A DNA stretch of 34,685 nt from Propionibacteriaceae bacterium (GCA_009782915.1 WRIC01000017.1:1-34685); one strand, 5' to 3'. Counted from the stretch's first letter, positions 8,427-17,598 are shown. Translations and numbers: made by a program. Notes: generated by a model from the sequence alone, not told the origin.

Positions 8427-10505
8427 CTAGCCGAGTTTCTCCACCAGGACTGGTTCGAGATAGGGGGTCAGTGTGTTGGCAAATGTTGTTGTCATGTGAC
8501 CTTGGTCAAAGTAAATAATTACCCCTCCCACAACAGAGAAGCATGAGGACTCATCGCAGAAAGTGTCGGAGAAGTCGAGAGCTGTGATGCGTGTGTCTTT
8601 CATGTCAAGAGCTGCATCGTAAAGTGGATCAGGCAGCAGGGTCAAAGACCGTGAATCGTCACACCGGCTCAAGTCCGAGAGATTCGTCGAAACACAGTCA
8701 GCAATGTTGTGAGAAAGGTAAGGCACATCTTTGATGACGACAACCTGAATGTCGTTCTCAAGGAAAATCTGGAGAAGATCACGGTTCATGTCGTACTTCA
8801 TTTCCAGGTCATTTTCCTGAGGAACATCCTTCAATCCAACCGATTGCGAGAAAACAGACATAACGACGACTTGGACATTGTTGAGTTTCATGTCCTCAAT
8901 GGCAGACGTGGTGAAGTCCAGGCAACTCTCAGTGATGTGTGGCCGAGGAAACTCGGGAATGTAGAGTGGAAGAAGTGAGGGCTGACATCTGCTAGCCAGA
9001 TAGGTGCGCAATCCCCAACCGTGGCGGTGTGAAATTGTGACGAGCGGTTCGACGTAGGGTCCAGCATGAGAATTTCCAAAGATGGCAATCTTGGGAGCTT
9101 TCGAAGACAAAGCCCCATATCGGCAGGTGGGGTATCGATCGGGTTCTTGAGCCAGCCACCAGCACTTGTCTGCGTAGGCAATACTTTTGTCCTCCATAGC
9201 GTGGATGGGTGAGATGTAGAGTTCACTGCCATGAGGGTCATCACCCGTACACTGCGGATCGAGACGAGCATCTGCACCAACGCAGGTTGCTGTCGAAGGG
9301 AACGCAGGCTTCTGTGTGGCTTGGGAGGTATAGGCGAGCAAACCCACCCCACAGCTGGAGGTGAACAACATTCCTATGATGAGGAAAATCCATGTTCGAC
9401 GAAGAGGTTCGCCTAAGGGATGAAGTCCGCGGAAACGATCTTCAATCCAAGTTTTTGATCCCCATGCCAGGAGAATAACAAGCGCGATTGCTGCCAATTT
9501 GTGTGACCAGGTTAAGGAATGCCCCAAGAACCAGGCGCCAGCGATGATGATAGGCCAATGCCACAGATATATTGAGTAAGAGATGTCACCTAAAAATTGG
9601 AAGGGGCGAAGCCCGAGTATTCGATCAAGAGATAACCGAGATGTGGTGGGCCCACATGCGATCACAAGGACGGCTCCAAGAATGGGAACAGCAGCGATCC
9701 ATCCAGGGAAATGAGCGCCTGTGAGGAGGAAACTGGAGGCGACCATGGCAACGACACCAATGACAACACCTGCCTCTTTCACATGTGGGTGGGCGCTTAG
9801 GCGGGTCTGCACAATCGGATATACCACAGCCAATGTGCCACCAGCCCCGAGTTCCCACATTCGTGTATATGTTGTGAAATATGCGATGGCTGGGTTCGTA
9901 TACGTGACCACGATGGAACTGATGAAAGAGCCAACAGTGACACCGAGGATGCCCCAACCCGCAATGAGACGGAATTTCAATCCAAGGTGACGTGCGAGGA
10001 CACCGGTCAGAACAATGAGTAGTGGCCAGATGAGATAGAACTGCTCTTCCACTGACAGCGACCAATAGTGTTGGTAGGCGGTGGGTGGGTTCTGGGCAGC
10101 GAGATAGTCTACGGAGGTGCTGACGAGTTCCCAATTTTGGACATACAGAGCCGAGGTAATAGCTCCGCGCCCATGGGAGATCCATTGGGTTGGTGGTGCA
10201 ATAAACCTTACGAGTGCCAATGTCACCAGGATGACCGTAAAAGCAACAGGGAGGAGACGCCGCACCCTTCTACCCCAGAAGTCAAGGATATCGCGCCAAG
10301 ATTGGGGCGGTTTTCGAAGCAGATTTGTGGTAATCAGAAACCCAGAAATGACAAAGAAGATGTCAACTCCGATAAAACCACCAGAGAGCCGATGAGGCCA
10401 CAGATGGTAGAAGAGAACCAGTCCTACTGCTAGGGCACGCATCCATTGAATATCAGTGCGGGTGGTGCTACGAGGAACTTGTTTCGCTGTTTGGGTGTTG
10501 TCCAT
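8427..10505 (-). CDS. Membrane acyltransferase 3 (OafA/OatA-like) with C-terminal SGNH domain
   Basis: 692 residues. The N-terminal acyltransferase-3 domain (about residues 15-370) has about ten membrane helices and the motifs LFYHLWP (catalytic-type His), GVDIFFVISGFLIT, YWSLSVEEQFYLIWP and SIYLWHWP. An extracytoplasmic SGNH hydrolase-like domain follows (about 400-692): block I IFGNSHAG with the nucleophilic Ser, and the late D-x2-H block FDQGHMTT. Such fusions O-acetylate or otherwise acylate cell-wall polysaccharide, peptidoglycan or lipids at the membrane surface; the acceptor cannot be told. GGAG lies 7 nt before the ATG, and TAAGCT at 10528-10523 could be its -10. It is transcribed toward the MerR-type gene but separated by 122 bp that contain that gene's own promoter. 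Confidence 0.9.
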   Translation of the reverse strand: MDNTQTAKQVPRSTTRTDIQWMRALAVGLVLFYHLWPHRLSGGFIGVDIFFVISGFLITTNLLRKPPQSWRDILDFWGRRVRRLLPVAFTVILVTLALVRFIAPPTQWISHGRGAITSALYVQNWELVSTSVDYLAAQNPPTAYQHYWSLSVEEQFYLIWPLLIVLTGVLARHLGLKFRLIAGWGILGVTVGSFISSIVVTYTNPAIAYFTTYTRMWELGAGGTLAVVYPIVQTRLSAHPHVKEAGVVIGVVAMVASSFLLTGAHFPGWIAAVPILGAVLVIACGPTTSRLSLDRILGLRPFQFLGDISYSIYLWHWPIIIAGAWFLGHSLTWSHKLAAIALVILLAWGSKTWIEDRFRGLHPLGEPLRRTWIFLIIGMLFTSSCGVGLLAYTSQATQKPAFPSTATCVGADARLDPQCTGDDPHGSELYISPIHAMEDKSIAYADKCWWLAQEPDRYPTCRYGALSSKAPKIAIFGNSHAGPYVEPLVTISHRHGWGLRTYLASRCQPSLLPLYIPEFPRPHITESCLDFTTSAIEDMKLNNVQVVVMSVFSQSVGLKDVPQENDLEMKYDMNRDLLQIFLENDIQVVVIKDVPYLSHNIADCVSTNLSDLSRCDDSRSLTLLPDPLYDAALDMKDTRITALDFSDTFCDESSCFSVVGGVIIYFDQGHMTTTFANTLTPYLEPVLVEKLG

Positions 10506-10582
10506 GGATACTCCGAGCAGTTAGCTTAGCAGGAGCTATCAGTGGAGGAGGGTCAGGGTTGGGTTTGTTCTGGTCGATGTGT

Positions 10583-11329
10583 TTATTCAACGTCGTACCT
10601 CAGGAGCACCCGCCCATCATCGTAACTGGCGGCTTCCAGCAGGGTGAGTTTGGTTGGCGGGTCCATGCTACCCAGGTCGGGTGAGACCATCATGGAGGTA
10701 CGGCCTTCACCGCCCGCGAGGATGGGCATGACCTCAATATCCAGCTCATCAACGAGACCAGCTCGTAGAAGGGCGCCCCCGAGTTGGGCTCCACAGGTGG
10801 CAGCGACAGTTGTCACACCCAAGGTGTCAGCCATGGTGGAAAGCATGAGATCCAACTCGACCTGCTCTTGTCCAACGACGAGGTACGGGATGTCTTTGGA
10901 GCGCAGAAATGCGAGATAGTGTGGTGGGGTGGTACGACTGACCACGACCAAGAGATGAACCCCCTCCCACTGCTCTCCGGGGAAGGTGGTGTACTCCCAT
11001 TCGACACGTCCGCGGGAGTTGATGATCGCCAGCCACCGCCTCGTACTGGCGAGAACCTCGGGGGGAAGAAAATGCTCGGTGAGGTCTGTGACGGGTTCCA
11101 TCCCTTGAGCAATGTTGACCCCGAGCGGTTCACTGTCAGGCAGAACGAAGGTTCCCGAGCCTTCCAGAAAAACCTGGGGTTGGTGTCGGGCGGTGACCCA
11201 CGAGTATCCGCCCTCGTCGTACCTGGGCCACCGGTCGTCGTCCATCACTAGGACCTCCGGTGATAGCGCGACCCTCCCATCAGCGGTCGCCACCTGGTAC
11301 ATCACGACCTTGGGCATGTCACCCATCAT
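10583..11329 (-). CDS. RibD C-terminal-domain (dihydrofolate-reductase-like) reductase
   Basis: 248 residues, one RibD_C/DHFR-like Rossmann domain. Visible features are the N-terminal MYQVATADGRVA strand, SRTTPPHYLAFLRSKDIPYLVVG, the NADPH-binding segment TCGAQLGGALLRAGLVDELDIEVMPILAGG, and the terminal LLEAASYDDGRVLLRYDV strand. Stand-alone members reduce pyrimidine-like or other small substrates with NADPH; no riboflavin genes are nearby, so the substrate is unknown. It overlaps the rhodanese stop by one base (TAATG) and is surely co-translated with it. An AAGGGGA sequence lies just before the start. Confidence 0.85.
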   Translation of the reverse strand: MMGDMPKVVMYQVATADGRVALSPEVLVMDDDRWPRYDEGGYSWVTARHQPQVFLEGSGTFVLPDSEPLGVNIAQGMEPVTDLTEHFLPPEVLASTRRWLAIINSRGRVEWEYTTFPGEQWEGVHLLVVVSRTTPPHYLAFLRSKDIPYLVVGQEQVELDLMLSTMADTLGVTTVAATCGAQLGGALLRAGLVDELDIEVMPILAGGEGRTSMMVSPDLGSMDPPTKLTLLEAASYDDGRVLLRYDVE

Positions 11330-11613
11330 TAGTCCCCTTGGGCGTCTTGGTAGAGAACCTGTGCGCCGGTGGCAACGCAGGCGCCCATGATTCCGTAACT
11401 GGAGACATCGGTGAATCCTTGGGCTTTGAGCCGGGTTTTAGCTCGACCGGCTCGCCCTCCACCATTGCAGTAGACAATTAGTTCGGTGTCTTGGTCGTAT
11501 TGGCTGACCCGTGAGAGGAATTCTGGATTGTGGAAGTCGATGTTGACTGAGCCCTCAATGTGACGCATAGCGTGTTCTTCGGGGGTACGGACATCGATGA
11601 TGACTCTGCTCAT
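11329..11613 (-). CDS. Single-domain rhodanese-like sulfurtransferase
   Basis: 94 residues, a single rhodanese domain of GlpE/PspE size. It has the IIDVRTPEEHAMRHIEGSVNID start typical of the fold (an excerpt of which is DVRTPEEH) and the active-site loop YCNGGGRAG with Cys49 as likely persulfide carrier. The role is probably sulfur transfer or thiol redox; no partner is obvious apart from the co-translated RibD-like reductase (TAATG overlap). The composite repeat begins only about 18 bp upstream of its start codon, so its promoter must lie inside or beyond the repeat. Confidence 0.9.
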   Translation of the reverse strand: MSRVIIDVRTPEEHAMRHIEGSVNIDFHNPEFLSRVSQYDQDTELIVYCNGGGRAGRAKTRLKAQGFTDVSSYGIMGACVATGAQVLYQDAQGD

Positions 11614-11630
11614 GGTTCCATCATCTCAGA

Positions 11631-11870
11631 CCCCGTCACCCTGCGGAGCGCAGCGACTCGCAGGGGCCAGAAATCATAGTGGAACAACTGTCCAGTCTGG
11701 ATTCTGCGACTTTGCGCAGAATGACTGGGTTGGGTGCGCAGAATGACGGGGTTGGGTGCGCAGAATGACGGGGTTGGGTGCGACTTGTCGCCTCCGATTG
11801 TCACCCCTACGGTCCGCGGAGCGTTTCGAGTTCGGGGGTTGGGTGCGACTTGTCGTCCCCAATAGTCACC
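11631..11870. repeat. Composite hairpin repeat R1 (full element plus tandem arms)
   Basis: The full element at about 11633-11724 has, in order: hairpin CCTGCGGAGC...CTCGCAGG, an outer inverted pair CCAGA/TCTGG around a variable spacer, then hairpin TTCTGCG...CGCAGAA. It is followed by 22-bp tandem units with core TGCGCAGAATGACGGGG (about 11733-11776). Two exact 20-bp direct repeats of GGGTTGGGTGCGACTTGTCG follow at 11771-11790 and 11836-11855. It fills the 261-bp gap between the rhodanese gene and uppS. Relatives are at 18948-19110, 30376-30600, 32271-32368 and 34393-34488. Confidence 0.85.
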
Positions 11871-11874
11871 TGGC

Positions 11875-12648
11875 TCATGCGGTTCCGAAACGGCGTTCGC
11901 GGTCTCCATAGAGTTCGATAGCTCTCCACAGGTCGCGTCGATCAAAGTCGGGCCACAGGACATCCAGGAACACCATCTCGGAGTAGGCGGCCTGCCAGAT
12001 GAGAAAATTGGAGGTACGTTGCTCACCGGAGGAACGGATGAACAGATCCACGTCTGGGATGTCAGGGCAATAGAGGTACTGGGCGAAGCGGGATTCCGTG
12101 AGGCGACTGGGGTCGAGTTTGCCTGCTTGGGCATCGAGAGCGATCTGGCGGGCCGCGTCGGTTACTTCGGCGCGTCCCCCATAGTTGACACAGAATTGCA
12201 GGGTGAGGGTGGAATTGTTTTTGGTAATCTCTTGGGCGATTTCGAGTTCCTTGATCACCGAGGCCCACAGTTTGGGTCGGCGTCCTGCCCACCGGATGCG
12301 TACGTCGAGGGCATCGAGGTCTTCACGGCGACGGTGAATCGTGTCACGGTTGAACCCCATCAACCAACGTACTTCCGCCGGTGAGCGTTTCCAGTTTTCG
12401 GTGGAAAACGCATAGACGGTCAAGGTTTTCACCCCGATTTCGATGGCACCCTCGATCACATCGAAGAGGGCTCCTTCACCGCGTTCGTGGCCGTCGGTTC
12501 GCGGGAGTCCGCGTTGTTTGGCCCAACGCCCGTTACCATCCATGACGATCGCGACATGGTCTGGTACATCAATTCCTATGGGTGGGGTGGCTCCCGACGG
12601 GTGTGGTGTGGGGGGTCGTTTCTCGGGGTGGATATATCCTTGGACCAT
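11875..12648 (-). CDS. uppS: (2Z,6E)-type cis-prenyltransferase: undecaprenyl/decaprenyl diphosphate synthase
   Basis: Condenses isopentenyl diphosphate onto an allylic diphosphate to make the C50-C55 polyprenyl carrier for cell-wall synthesis. 257 residues from the chosen start. Motifs: HVAIVMDGNGRWAKQRGL with the catalytic Asp, HERGEGAL, YAFSTENWKR, and RSSGEQRTSNFLIWQAAYSE (region V). ATG 12648 is preferred over the in-frame ATG at 12711 because TAGGAT ends exactly 7 nt before it (leaderless pattern), because 257 residues is the usual length, and because the longer form would overlap recO. It is divergent from recO, a neighbour in many actinobacteria. Confidence 0.95.
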   Translation of the reverse strand: MVQGYIHPEKRPPTPHPSGATPPIGIDVPDHVAIVMDGNGRWAKQRGLPRTDGHERGEGALFDVIEGAIEIGVKTLTVYAFSTENWKRSPAEVRWLMGFNRDTIHRRREDLDALDVRIRWAGRRPKLWASVIKELEIAQEITKNNSTLTLQFCVNYGGRAEVTDAARQIALDAQAGKLDPSRLTESRFAQYLYCPDIPDVDLFIRSSGEQRTSNFLIWQAAYSEMVFLDVLWPDFDRRDLWRAIELYGDRERRFGTA

Positions 12649-12655
12649 AGTGATG

Positions 12656-12665
12656 ATCCTAGCGT
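12656..12665. promoter_or_regulatory. Bidirectional core promoter uppS | recO (overlapping -10 boxes)
   Basis: On the minus strand TAGGAT (12661-12656) lies 7 nt before the uppS ATG. On the plus strand TAGCGT (12660-12665) fits TANNNT and would start a recO transcript with a leader of about 25 nt. The two boxes share the central TA at 12660-12661. No convincing -35 is visible on either side. Confidence 0.5.
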
Positions 12666-12697
12666 GAGGTGGGGTCTGGTGAGTTGGCGGAGAGCAC

Positions 12698-13438
12698 ATG
12701 GGTACGTTCAATGACGAAGCCGTCGTTTTGCGTACTCATCGACTTGGGGAGGCTGACCGGATCATCACCTTGTTGACTCGTCGCCATGGGAAGTTACGCG
12801 GGGTGGCCAAGGGTGTGCGGCGTACCTCATCGAAATTCGGCGCTCGACTGGAACCATTCTCCCAAGTAGACCTGCAGATCCGGGAGGGGCGCAGTCTCGA
12901 CATCTTCACCTCGGTGGTCTCCAAGAACCTGCTGGGGAAACCTTTTCTGGATGATTTTCCTCGGTTTACCGCAGCTGAGGTCATGGTGGAGATCGCCGAC
13001 AAGTTGATCCCCGAGGAGCGTACTCCAGCCTTGCAACACTACTTGTTGTTGGTGGGTGCACTGCGGGTTTTGGGGGAGGGAACAACCCATGGCGTACGCC
13101 CACCAGCGATGATCCTTGATTCGTACATCCTGCGTGCTGCTGGTGTGGCGGGGTACGCGCCACAGCTGGAGTCGTGTGCCTCGTGTGGGGCACAGGGTGC
13201 CCATAGTTTTTTCTCCCCTGTCGCTGGCGGTACGGTGTGTGCCCGATGCCGTCCGGCAGGGTCACCTGCTCTTGGTGAGGACACCCGCCGATATCTCATC
13301 GCGCTACTCACTGGCGACTGGCAAGCAACTGCCGAGATCCCCGAGTCGCGTATCACTGAGGGTTCTGGTTTGGTGAGGGCCTTCCTCGATTGGCATGTCG
13401 AACACGCGGTCCGCTCCCTCAAACATGTTGAACGATAG
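12698..13438 (+). CDS. recO: DNA repair protein RecO
   Basis: Recombination mediator that loads RecA onto SSB-coated single-stranded DNA (RecF pathway). 246 residues. The N-terminal OB-fold begins with DEAVVLRTHRLGEADRIITL, and FGARLEPFSQVDLQI follows. The central zinc motif is complete: CASCGA and, after about 18 residues, CARC, giving four Cys. A C-terminal helical domain ends in EHAVRSLKHVER. The ATG at 12698 is preceded by GGCGGAGA. It is divergent from uppS and shares its core promoter. Confidence 0.95.
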   Translation: MGTFNDEAVVLRTHRLGEADRIITLLTRRHGKLRGVAKGVRRTSSKFGARLEPFSQVDLQIREGRSLDIFTSVVSKNLLGKPFLDDFPRFTAAEVMVEIADKLIPEERTPALQHYLLLVGALRVLGEGTTHGVRPPAMILDSYILRAAGVAGYAPQLESCASCGAQGAHSFFSPVAGGTVCARCRPAGSPALGEDTRRYLIALLTGDWQATAEIPESRITEGSGLVRAFLDWHVEHAVRSLKHVER

Positions 13439-13446
13439 GTGGCTTA

Positions 13447-14283
13447 GTGGGGACTGTGTTCACTGCCTCGGCTCCTGGTTACACCATGGTGGCACCAAGC
13501 GGAGTCCCACAGACCTATGCGGGTGGCTACACGACAGGGGGACAGGCACCACTGTCACAGGCGGGTCAACCATTTTCCTCTGGGGAACCGAGACTTCCAG
13601 AAAACCCAGAGCGAGCACTGTTGCTGATGGTGGCCTTGCTGGGTTTCCTCGTAGTCATGGCGATCCTGTCCTTGTTCCTGTGCCAATTGCCGACATTCAG
13701 CAACATGGGTGCCTGGTCGGAACTCGGACACAGGCTGTCTGTTGTGCGGAATGTGACCTTTAGCTTCCTTGTCGGGTGTGGATTATATTGCTCTCAGAAA
13801 CCGCAGAAAAGTTTGTGGGGTGGAGCTGGCATCGTTATTGTTGTCTCGGCGATTTTTGTCTCACTGGTTCCAACAGTCTTTCACGAAGATGCTCACTGGG
13901 AGTTAGGCAAGCAGTGGGCGATGCTCGCAAACAGGGTAATCTACGCGGTAATTATCATCATGGTGGGTTTCGCTGTTAGCATCGCGCTCAAGAATCACCC
14001 CCGCCGATTGCTGGTGTCTGGTCTGGTCGCGGCTGTTGTAGGACTGTTGCACCGCTTATTCGGTATGTTCGATCCGTCATGGCATTTCATGGACAAATTC
14101 GGGTCATCCTTTAACCCGGAAACCGTGCCCCCAGCCAATTTCTTTATCAATCTGACTGTCGTTGATGTGGTGGTGGTGACCGTCTTCATATCGGCACTCA
14201 ACCCGCTGATCACGTGGCTGGTCATTCGTCGCAGTTGGATGAATCAACCTGCTGGTAGTGCGTTGCCGCCTCAGTTCACGTGA
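13447..14283 (+). CDS. Unrecognised membrane protein with about six TM segments
   Basis: 278 residues, no family recognised. The N-terminal 55 residues are rich in Gly, Pro, Ser and Thr with no signal peptide, as in many actinobacterial membrane proteins with disordered cytoplasmic tails. Hydrophobic segments lie at about residues 60-82, 98-112, 124-146, 162-180, 187-204 and 236-260. There is no catalytic motif. I use GTG 13447, which follows AGGTGG at the recO stop by 4 nt; GTG 13456 is an alternative. It is 8 nt behind recO, so it is likely read from the recO promoter, but its codons and content look more lineage-specific than the flanking housekeeping genes. Confidence 0.65.
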   Translation: MGTVFTASAPGYTMVAPSGVPQTYAGGYTTGGQAPLSQAGQPFSSGEPRLPENPERALLLMVALLGFLVVMAILSLFLCQLPTFSNMGAWSELGHRLSVVRNVTFSFLVGCGLYCSQKPQKSLWGGAGIVIVVSAIFVSLVPTVFHEDAHWELGKQWAMLANRVIYAVIIIMVGFAVSIALKNHPRRLLVSGLVAAVVGLLHRLFGMFDPSWHFMDKFGSSFNPETVPPANFFINLTVVDVVVVTVFISALNPLITWLVIRRSWMNQPAGSALPPQFT

Positions 14284-15669
<1,386 letters not shown>

Positions 15670-15731
15670 GTGAGTCAACCAGCTCCCAACCACCAATAGT
15701 GGTGACCGTGCTCATTATTCAGCAACTTTTT

Positions 15732-15782
15732 CGACTGGTGATGACTTAACCCCCATTATGAGGGTTAAGTCATCACCAGTCG
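15732..15782. repeat. Long CAT-N-ATG hairpin (palindrome A)
   Basis: Perfect 21-bp arms at 15732-15752 and 15762-15782. After one C/A mismatch the pairing continues as CAT (15754-15756) and ATG (15758-15760) around a single T. The whole 51 bases are therefore a nearly perfect hairpin with the same single-base, CAT-N-ATG tip as the repeats at 6322, 7381 and 17482. It lies between purA and the AAA_14 gene. No poly-T follows in either direction. Confidence 0.85.
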
Positions 15783-15826
15783 TAGCAAACAGGTGGCTCA
15801 TGACCTGCCACCGGTGAAATGCAGGA

Positions 15827-16939
15827 TTGAAGCTCAGAAATGATCTCGGGCGAGGGAAAGCCGTCATCTTGATGGGGGCACGCCAAGTGGGGAAAACCAC
15901 CGTACTGCATAAACTGCTTGATGGAACACCAGGGGTGCTGTGGCTCAGTGGGGATGACCTGGATGTTCGTTCCCTTTTCGACCAAGCCACCTCTACTCGA
16001 TTGAAAACGGTCATCGGGCAACATCACACTCTTGTCCTCGATGAAGCACAACGCATCGAAGATATTGGGATCAAGCTCAAGATCATTACTGACCAGATTC
16101 CCGAGATTCAGGTAATAGCCACGGGAAGTTCCTCATTCGAGTTGGCCAACAAAGACAATGAGCCCCTGACCGGTAGGAAATTTACCCATCAGATGTTCCC
16201 TTTGTCGTACGAGGAAATGGTGAATCATCATGGTCTTCTCGAAGAAAACAGACTGCTCACTCATCGACTAGTGTTTGGATACTATCCCGATGTGGTCACG
16301 CACCCTGGCTCCGAGAAAGTGATTCTTCGGGAACTGTCTGATAGTTATCTCTTCAAGGATCTCCTCAATTGGGGGATAGTGAAAAAAACTGACTCACTGG
16401 TCAAACTCCTTCAAGCTCTCGCATACCAGGTCGGTTCGCAAGTGTCCTATCCTGAAATCGGGAACCTCTGTGGTTTGGACTACAAAACCGTTGATAAATA
16501 TGTCACCTTGCTTGAACAGGCGCACATAGTTTTCCGCTTGAGCTCTTTTAGCAGGAATCTGCGCAACGAACTGAAGAAAAGCAGAAAGATCTATTTCGTC
16601 GACAACGGTATCCGCAATTCACTGATCGCGAATTTCGCCCAGTTTGAATCACGCGCGGACTTCGGAGCGCTGTGGGAGAATTATCTGATGTCTGAGCGCA
16701 GAAAAGCTGTGCACTACCATGACATTTGGGCTAATACCTGGTTCTGGAGAACAACCCAACAATCTGAGATCGACCTCATTGAGGAAGTTGATGGGCACCT
16801 CGCAGCCTATGAATATAAGTGGAATCCTTCAGCGAAAACCAAGAAGCACAAACTGTTCCTTGAAACGTACCCAGGAAGTCAACTCAGGGTCATCCATAGG
16901 GGCAATGTTGAGGAGTTCCTTCTTGTTCCAAGTCCCTAG
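15827..16939 (+). CDS. AAA_14 / DUF4143 ATPase (possible damaged N-terminus)
   Basis: 370 residues. ATPase part: Walker A GARQVGKTT (residues 17-25), Walker B TLVLDEAQ (about 68-75), sensor-like VIATGSSSFEL. The DUF4143 part begins after YYPDVV, with a winged-helix segment PEIGNLCGLDYKTVDKYVTLLE and YFVDNGIRNSL. The C-terminus shows a PD-(D/E)XK-like pattern, EIDLIEE then YEYKW. Function in the family is unclear; these genes are mobile, patchily distributed and often near TA or defence genes. The only start in frame is TTG 15827, with almost no room for a ribosome site, and family members usually have 10-15 more residues. A GTG at 15814 in another frame reads VKCRIEAQ before a stop, so a frameshift near 15835 may have separated the true start. 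Confidence 0.75.
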   Translation: MKLRNDLGRGKAVILMGARQVGKTTVLHKLLDGTPGVLWLSGDDLDVRSLFDQATSTRLKTVIGQHHTLVLDEAQRIEDIGIKLKIITDQIPEIQVIATGSSSFELANKDNEPLTGRKFTHQMFPLSYEEMVNHHGLLEENRLLTHRLVFGYYPDVVTHPGSEKVILRELSDSYLFKDLLNWGIVKKTDSLVKLLQALAYQVGSQVSYPEIGNLCGLDYKTVDKYVTLLEQAHIVFRLSSFSRNLRNELKKSRKIYFVDNGIRNSLIANFAQFESRADFGALWENYLMSERRKAVHYHDIWANTWFWRTTQQSEIDLIEEVDGHLAAYEYKWNPSAKTKKHKLFLETYPGSQLRVIHRGNVEEFLLVPSP

Positions 16940-16994
16940 TGGTGATTCATTTCGCATGACGGATAATCACCGCTCAACCCAGGAGAACTAAAAT

Positions 16995-17024
16995 ATGCCA
17001 AGAAGCGATAGGTTGACAGTATGA
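16995..17024 (+). CDS. Candidate 9-codon leader peptide before the HD gene
   Basis: ATG 16995 has AGGAGA at 16981-16986 with 8-nt spacing and reads MPRSDRLTV, stop. Its TGA overlaps the ATG of the HD gene (ATGA at 17021-17024). The HD gene itself has only a weak ribosome site, so the leader could deliver ribosomes by termination-reinitiation. There is no other evidence that it is expressed. Confidence 0.35.
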   Translation: MPRSDRLTV

Positions 17025-17464
17025 ATGAGAGTTTAGTTGAGGTGGCGCGCCGGTTGGCAACTCAGGCGCATGGGGAGCAGAAGGATCGAGCTGGGAGACC
17101 GTACATTGATCACCCTCGTCGAGTGGCTGGGCGCTTGGAGGATCAAGGGGAGACCGCTGAGGTGGTGGCTGCTGGTTGGTTGCATGATGTTCTTGAGGAC
17201 ACCCCCATCACAACAGAGGATTTTCGTGCGCTGGGAATACCTGAGGCAGTGATCGAGGCAGTTGAGTCGGTCACCAAGCGTCCTGACGAATCCAAACAGG
17301 ATTACGCTTTGCGTGTGAAGTCCTGCGAGATGGGTCTCAAGGTCAAACGAGCTGATCTTGCAGACAACATGGACCCGAATCGTCTCGCTCTGCTTGATGA
17401 ACCCACCAGGGAGAGGTTGACAGAGAAGTACGCCACCATGGTCTCTCTTCTCGATGCTCAATAA
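17021..17464 (+). CDS. Small HD-domain (p)ppGpp-hydrolase-like protein (MESH1/SAH type)
   Basis: 147 residues, essentially one HD domain like the hydrolase half of Rel/SpoT without a synthetase. The ligands line up with Rel-type hydrolases: His31, His55-Asp56, Glu59-Asp60 in GWLHDVLEDT, and Asp112 in KVKRADLADN (KxADxxxN). The 24-residue spacing between the first His and the HD pair is the same as in Rel enzymes. It would remove pyrophosphate from the 3' position of (p)ppGpp, or act on related nucleotides such as NADPH as MESH1 does. It follows the AAA_14 gene on the same strand and may form a two-gene cassette between two long hairpins. The assignment is strong for the fold and moderate for the substrate. 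Confidence 0.8.
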   Translation: MNESLVEVARRLATQAHGEQKDRAGRPYIDHPRRVAGRLEDQGETAEVVAAGWLHDVLEDTPITTEDFRALGIPEAVIEAVESVTKRPDESKQDYALRVKSCEMGLKVKRADLADNMDPNRLALLDEPTRERLTEKYATMVSLLDAQ

Positions 17465-17481
17465 CCGTGTAGAAGGCGTTC

Positions 17482-17522
17482 AGTGGCAACTTATTAGTCA
17501 TCATGACGAATAACTTGCCACT
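17482..17522. repeat. Long CAT-N-ATG hairpin (palindrome B)
   Basis: Arms of 20 bp (17482-17501 and 17503-17522) with two mismatches around a single C; the tip is GTCAT-C-ATGAC as in the repeats at 6322 and 7381. It lies 17 nt behind the HD gene stop. Confidence 0.8.
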
Positions 17523-17598
17523 AAACCCATGTTTGGGTGGTCGTTGTGGTGCTTGATTGAGCAGACCCCACCTGCGACACCATGTCGGTGGTCTGTGT

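Noticed and set aside
11700-11860. CRISPR-like array of short repeats near 11.7 kb (also at 18.95, 30.4 and 32.3 kb)
   Set aside because: Units are 22-24 bp with no unique spacers between them and no cas genes nearby; they are tandem arms of the hairpin repeat.
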